DNA of 64,000 bases from Streptomyces sp. HmicA12. Its GTDB lineage: Bacteria; Actinomycetota; Actinomycetes; Streptomycetales; Streptomycetaceae. Numbering within the stretch: the first letter of the stretch is position 1; the number at the start of each line of letters is the position of its first letter. Both the position numbers and the translations under genes were made by a program. The DNA is taken from assembly GCF_000373565.1 (NCBI RefSeq), contig NZ_KB891797.1:282487-346486 (forward strand), read 5' to 3'. The notes beneath the pieces were generated by a model. The model saw nothing but the letters and a program-made list of their open reading frames with translations, ran no database searches and was not told the DNA's origin. Shown here in pieces: positions 60,471 to 64,000 of the stretch.

Positions 60471-61784
60471 GTGCCCGCACTCACGCTCCGCGAGATCCTG
60501 GCCCTCGATGTCGTCGCCGACGCCTCACCCGAACTGCTTGCGGGGGAGGGTGCGTTGGACCGCCCGGTGCGCTGGGTGCTTCCCCAAGCTCTCCACTTCG
60601 TTCGAGCAGGGGAGACCCCATTCAGGGAGGTGTACGAGGGAGCGGGCTTCCTGGACGGCGGGGAGCTGCTGCTCACCAACGGGTTCGCCTTCCTCGGCGC
60701 CGACGCGGGGGCGCTCCGGCTGTACGTGCGGGAGCTCGCCGCCCGCGGGGTCGCCGGTCTCGCCGTGGAGGTGGGCCGTTCGCTGGAGCGCATGCCCGTC
60801 GAAGTCGTCTCCACGGCACGGGAGTTGGGGTTCCCGCTGGTCGCCCTGCGGCGCGTCGTGCCGTTCGTGCGCATCGCCGAGGCCGCCAACCGGGCCATCG
60901 TCACGCACGGCCTCGCCGCCCGCTCGGTCCCGGCCGCGCGCGCCGTCGACCACGGCGCCGCGCTGCTCGCCGACCTCGCCGACGGGCAGCCCCTCAACCA
61001 GCCCGAGGTGGCGGCCCGTTCGGGGCTCGCCGGGTTCCGGCCGGGGCCGGGCTCCCGGCTGGTCGGCGTCTCCGTGCACGGGCCGCGGGCCGTCGCGCTC
61101 GCCGCCGTCGACCGGGTCGCGGGCCGGTGCGCGCTGCGGGCCGCCTTCCCCGGCGACGTGCTCGCCCTGCTGGTGCCGCCGCCGGGGCGGGACGCCGTCC
61201 GTGCCGTACGGGACGCGTTCCTGGCGGTCACCGAGCCGTCCTCGCCCCGCCTCACCGTCGCGGTCGGCCACGCCGTCGGCGCGGACGACGGCTGGCTGCG
61301 CTGGAGCGACACCCTGCGCGCCGCCCGTACGACGCTGGAGCTGGCCCTCACCGTGCCCGCGGCCGAACCGGCCTACGGGGACGGCCCGTTGATCACCTCC
61401 GCGCGGGCCCTCGCCCTGGAGCGGGAGCTGACCCGCGGCGGCGTCGAGGCCAACCGGGAGCGCCTCGCCCGGATCGTCGACCACGTCCTCGGGCCGCTCC
61501 TGGACTGGGAGGCGCTGCACGGCAGCGATCTCGTCCGCACCCTGGAGATCCACCTGCGGCACGGCTGCAGCCCCACCCGCACGGCCGCGCTGCTGCACAT
61601 CGGACGGCAGTCCCTGTACCAGCGGCTCGACCGCATCGAGTCACTGCTGGGCGTGGAGGTCGGCGACCCGGAGCTGCTCGGGGAGCTGCTGGGCGCCGCG
61701 TGCGCGGCCCGGGTCGTCGGGGCCGGGGCGGCTCACGGCTCCAGCGAGCGCCAGATCCTGTCGGGCAGGACCCGGGCCGCCTGA
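60471..61784 (+). CDS. PucR family transcriptional regulator
   Basis: A 437-residue regulator: the N-terminal PucR sensing domain (PALTLREILALDVVADASPELLAGEGALDRPVRWV ... GGELLLTNGFAFLG), a GGDEF-like middle, and the C-terminal PucR helix-turn-helix (LVRTLEIHLRHGCSPTRTAALLHIGRQSLYQRLDRIESLLG). Such proteins control purine or other nitrogen catabolism; no such genes are visible here, so its target is probably the divergent oxygenase or elsewhere. GTG 60471 with GGAGG 5 nt upstream. Its last 52 bp overlap the convergent TetR gene. Confidence 0.88.
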   Translation: MPALTLREILALDVVADASPELLAGEGALDRPVRWVLPQALHFVRAGETPFREVYEGAGFLDGGELLLTNGFAFLGADAGALRLYVRELAARGVAGLAVEVGRSLERMPVEVVSTARELGFPLVALRRVVPFVRIAEAANRAIVTHGLAARSVPAARAVDHGAALLADLADGQPLNQPEVAARSGLAGFRPGPGSRLVGVSVHGPRAVALAAVDRVAGRCALRAAFPGDVLALLVPPPGRDAVRAVRDAFLAVTEPSSPRLTVAVGHAVGADDGWLRWSDTLRAARTTLELALTVPAAEPAYGDGPLITSARALALERELTRGGVEANRERLARIVDHVLGPLLDWEALHGSDLVRTLEIHLRHGCSPTRTAALLHIGRQSLYQRLDRIESLLGVEVGDPELLGELLGAACAARVVGAGAAHGSSERQILSGRTRAA

Positions 61785-62323
61785 TCGAGGTCGATGTCGC
61801 CGACGGACAGCCAGCGGCGTGCCGCGCCGATCACCGGTCCGAGGACCATGGACTCGATCAACGGCACCGGAAGCGGCGCCAGTTCACCCGACGCGACCTG
61901 CCGGTCCAGCCACTGGGCCACCGGCGAAATACGTGCCTCCTGCGAGTCGCGCAGCTGCCGGGCCTGCGTCATCGTCAGCCGGTCCGCGTACGAGGAGTGC
62001 AACAGGCGGGCGGCGTCCGGGTTCTCCCGCACGAATGTGAAGTAGGCCTGCACGACGGCGCGGATGCCGGTGCGCGCGGTCCGCGACCTGGTCATCGCGG
62101 CGGTCACCTCGTCGAGCATGCGGCCGAGCCAGCGCAGCAGCAGCGCGCCCATCAGTCCGTCGACGCTGCCGTAGTGGTGGTACAGGCTGCCCAGGCTGAC
62201 ACCGCTCGACTTCGTCAGGGCGCTGACGGTCACGCCCTGTTCGCCCGCTTCGGCGTACACGTCGAGGGCAGCGTCGAGGAGGCGCTCGGCGGTCTCCGCG
62301 CCGCGCTGCTGCTTGGGACTCAT
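61733..62323 (-). CDS. TetR family transcriptional regulator
   Basis: A 196-residue TetR protein. N-terminal HTH (about 8-60): AETAERLLDAALDVYAEAGEQGVTVSALTKSSGVSLGSLYHHYGSVDGL; helical C-terminal domain (about 70-190). It likely recognises the near-perfect 22-bp palindrome at 62380-62401, which lies between it and the divergent lipoprotein gene. The usual arrangement predicts autorepression and control of the lipoprotein. Start 62323 chosen by the conserved body; the frame upstream is not TetR-like. The end overlaps the PucR gene by 52 bp. Confidence 0.88.
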   Translation of the reverse strand: MSPKQQRGAETAERLLDAALDVYAEAGEQGVTVSALTKSSGVSLGSLYHHYGSVDGLMGALLLRWLGRMLDEVTAAMTRSRTARTGIRAVVQAYFTFVRENPDAARLLHSSYADRLTMTQARQLRDSQEARISPVAQWLDRQVASGELAPLPVPLIESMVLGPVIGAARRWLSVGDIDLDQAARVLPDRIWRSLEP

Positions 62324-62379
62324 GATGACTGTCAGCGTAAAGCACCATGTCGTGGCCTTGTCTCCGGATGTGTTTCTAA

Positions 62380-62401
62380 AGTGAATTTCTAGAAATCCAC
62401 T
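62380..62401. promoter_or_regulatory. Near-perfect 22-bp palindromic operator
   Basis: Core ATTTCTAGAAAT (62385-62396) is a perfect 12-bp palindrome, flanked by matching AGTG (62380-62383) and CACT (62398-62401), with only one non-paired position. It is AT-rich in a GC-rich genome. It sits 36 bp before the lipoprotein start and 57 bp before the TetR start. Confidence 0.75.
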
Positions 62402-62436
62402 CCAACTCGGCGGCGGGCTGCGCCACACTGATCTCC

Positions 62437-63012
62437 GTGCCAGAGAACCTCGTGTCTCCCGTGCCGCGGCGCGGCCGCCTGACGGCGTTCGCCACCGTGG
62501 CGTTGGTCGTGCCCTTGCTGGCCCTGGTCAGCGGGTGCGACGGCGACAGCGACGACGGTGCGGCGCCGTCGTCCTCCTCGTCCTCACCCTTCTCGATCTC
62601 CTCGTACTCGCCGTCGTACGAGCCCACGGCGGACACCGATCCGTACGCCACCGACGACCCCTACGACACCGGCGACCCGTACGCCACGGACGACCCGTAC
62701 GCCACCGACGACCCGTACGCGACCGCGGAACCCACCGCGGACCCCAGCCCGTACACCTCCGGCACCTGCCTCAACGGCACGCTGCCGGACTCCTCCACCG
62801 CGCAGGAGGTCGACGACATCGACGAGGTGGACTGCTCCGCCTTTGACGCGCACTACAAGGTCGTGCAGACGATCCCCTTCACGTCCGACATGAGCCGCTG
62901 CCAGTCCAACGCGCAGACGCAGTACGCCTTTTCGTCGCGCTACACCATGAACGGCTCCGTCATCAACGAGTACGTGTACTGCCTCGTCGGCCTGGGGTCG
63001 TACGCACGGTGA
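62437..63012 (+). CDS. Lipoprotein with DPYATD repeats
   Basis: A 191-residue predicted lipoprotein. Signal (TAFATVALVVPLLALVSGC) with a lipobox Cys. A Ser/Tyr/Pro-rich linker contains five hexapeptide repeats (DPYATD-type, about 68-97), and a C-terminal domain (about 108-191) has CLNGTLPDSSTAQEVDDIDEVDCSAFDAHYKVVQTI and paired cysteines. This end resembles the LppU/SCO3897-like surface lipoproteins. GTG start with CACACT 7 nt before it (leaderless). Divergent from TetR with the palindrome between, so probably TetR-controlled. Confidence 0.78.
   Translation: MPENLVSPVPRRGRLTAFATVALVVPLLALVSGCDGDSDDGAAPSSSSSSPFSISSYSPSYEPTADTDPYATDDPYDTGDPYATDDPYATDDPYATAEPTADPSPYTSGTCLNGTLPDSSTAQEVDDIDEVDCSAFDAHYKVVQTIPFTSDMSRCQSNAQTQYAFSSRYTMNGSVINEYVYCLVGLGSYAR
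62638..62727 (+). repeat. 18-bp tandem repeat, 5 units
   Basis: Five near-identical units of the type GACGACCCGTACGCCACC (in frame GAC-CCG-TAC-GCC-ACC-GAC) in the lipoprotein linker. Differences are mostly synonymous or in the fourth and sixth codons. Confidence 0.85.
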
Positions 63013-63080
63013 ACAGGAATGACGGGAACGAGCCTTTCGAGCTGACGGGCGGCGGCAGATGCCGGCGTCCGTCGTCGCAG

Positions 63081-63117
63081 GGGCCGTCGAGCGGCACGGG
63101 GGACCGCTCGACGGCCC
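63081..63117. terminator. Terminator between convergent lipoprotein and oxidoreductase genes
   Basis: A 14-bp perfect stem (63081-63094 with 63104-63117) with a 9-nt loop, 14 bp from the stop of the minus-strand oxidoreductase. Confidence 0.8.
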
Positions 63118-63130
63118 TGGCCTCCCGCCG

Positions 63131-64000
63131 CTAGGCGGCGACCCGCAGCAGCAGCTTGCCCGTGCTCGTGCGCGAGGCCAGCGCGCGGTGCGCGTCGGCC
63201 GCGTCCGCGAGCGCGTACTCGCCCGTGACCGGCAGCTCGATGCCGGGTACGGCGAAGGCCCGCTCCGCGAGCGCGCGCAGCTCCTGGGGCGCGGTCCGCG
63301 CCAGGTTCAGGATGGAGAAGCCGCCCACCGACAGGCCGGTGGGGTACAGCTCGGGCTGGCCCACCTGCCACGCCGGCGCCGACGAGGCGTTGCCGAAGGA
63401 GACGGCCCGCCCGAACACGGCCAGCGCCCCCAGCGCCTCGCGCAGGACGTCGCCGCCCACCGGGTCGAGCGCCAGATCGACCCCGCGCCCACCGGTCAAC
63501 TCCCGCACAGCGGCGCCGAATCCGTCGGCGAGCAGCACGTCGTCGTACCCGTACTTGCGCGCGTACGCGGCCTTCGCCTCGCTCGACACGACGCCGATGA
63601 CCCGGCCCGCTCCCGCGGCCCGCGCCAACTGCCCGGCGACCGTGCCGACACCGCCCGCCGCGCCCTGCACGAGCACCGACTCACCCTCCCGGATCCGCCC
63701 CACCGAGTGCAGCAGCGCGTACGCGGTCGGGAGCACCGTCGGCAGTGTCGCGGCGGTGCGCGGCGACGTGCCGGCGGTGAGCGGGAAGACGGTGACGGCG
63801 TCGGCCACGGCGACCTCCGCGTAGGCCCCGCCCTCGGTGAGAGCGGCGACCTCCTGGCCGACGGTGAAGCCGTCAACTCCCTTGCCCAGGGCGCGAATCC
63901 GGCCGGACACCTCAAGTCCGGGGATGTACGGGAGCGACGGCACCCGGTACCCCTCCAGGCGGGCCTTGTGGTCGGCGAAGTTCACGCCGACGTACGCCAC
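63131..64000 (-). CDS. Quinone oxidoreductase (MDR family), N-terminus beyond the window
   Basis: At least 289 residues of a zinc-free quinone oxidoreductase, lacking the first part of the GroES-like domain. Visible: YVGVNFADHKARLEGYRVPSLPYIPGLEVSGRIRALGKGVDGFTVGQEV, VLVQGAAGGVGTVAGQLARAAGAGRVIGVVSS (NADPH loop), and a final GKLLLRVAA. It reduces quinones or enones with NADPH. The frame is open to the window edge, so the true start lies further right. Confidence 0.88.
   Translation of the reverse strand: MAYVGVNFADHKARLEGYRVPSLPYIPGLEVSGRIRALGKGVDGFTVGQEVAALTEGGAYAEVAVADAVTVFPLTAGTSPRTAATLPTVLPTAYALLHSVGRIREGESVLVQGAAGGVGTVAGQLARAAGAGRVIGVVSSEAKAAYARKYGYDDVLLADGFGAAVRELTGGRGVDLALDPVGGDVLREALGALAVFGRAVSFGNASSAPAWQVGQPELYPTGLSVGGFSILNLARTAPQELRALAERAFAVPGIELPVTGEYALADAADAHRALASRTSTGKLLLRVAA

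Overview
The window is chromosomal DNA of a Streptomyces-type actinomycete. It has very high GC, strongly GC-biased third codon positions, and many GTG starts. Marker genes fit: an AfsK-type Ser/Thr kinase with a C-terminal beta-propeller, class I lysyl-tRNA synthetase, DUF3558 and DUF4232 lipoproteins, and a hemL - histidine phosphatase - resA - ccdA - resB - ccsB block. A dozen or so genes have a TAnnnT-like -10 element only 6-7 nt before the start codon, which suggests leaderless mRNAs. I see no rRNA, tRNA, CRISPR array, insertion sequence or prophage.

Layout. 1-4.6 kb: the end of a DUF35 protein, a GNAT acetyltransferase, a PdxH-like flavoprotein, a receptor-like Ser/Thr kinase and a RibD/DHFR-fold reductase. 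4.7-7.7 kb and 12.8-16.9 kb: two arms of an acyl-CoA catabolic gene set. They hold two SCP-x/Ltp-type thiolases (aldolases), a DUF35 partner, a crotonase, an acyl-CoA dehydrogenase, a deazaflavin-type oxidoreductase and a FadD3-like CoA ligase. Both arms carry the same putative operator (CTGAC-N5-GTCAG, four copies in two divergent promoter regions), so they look like one regulon for sterol-like or polycyclic substrates. Between the arms lies TetR - VOC protein - afsK. 17-25 kb: a STAS-GAF regulator, a TetR/DHA2 efflux pair, a nucleoside-kinase-like protein, a DUF4232 lipoprotein, a repeat-rich XRE membrane regulator and an aminotransferase. 25-33.4 kb: a secreted protein with an internal duplication, divergent argS and lysS, a DUF2637 membrane protein and two DUF3558 lipoproteins.

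33.6-35.7 kb: rtcB (RNA ligase) convergent with a free-standing two-motif LAGLIDADG homing endonuclease. A sharply bounded block of about 114 bp in rtcB, over the catalytic GGGNH codons, has unusual codon use. This is the most unusual locus in the window. 35.9-43 kb: an HxlR regulator with a divergent oxidoreductase, YnfA, SDR, GNAT and AraC genes, a TIGR03086 protein, and a two-gene FMN monooxygenase/reductase operon. 43-49.5 kb: a glycosyltransferase and a membrane transferase-like protein, a two-component system, an LRR protein and a small conserved protein. 49.8-57.7 kb: hemL, a histidine phosphatase, a deacetylase-like lipoprotein and the system II cytochrome c maturation operon, forming a heme/cytochrome neighbourhood. 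57.7-64 kb: an ECF sigma factor with a membrane partner, a 2-oxoglutarate oxygenase-like enzyme, a PucR regulator, a TetR with a near-perfect palindromic operator, a repeat-containing lipoprotein, and a quinone oxidoreductase cut by the window end.
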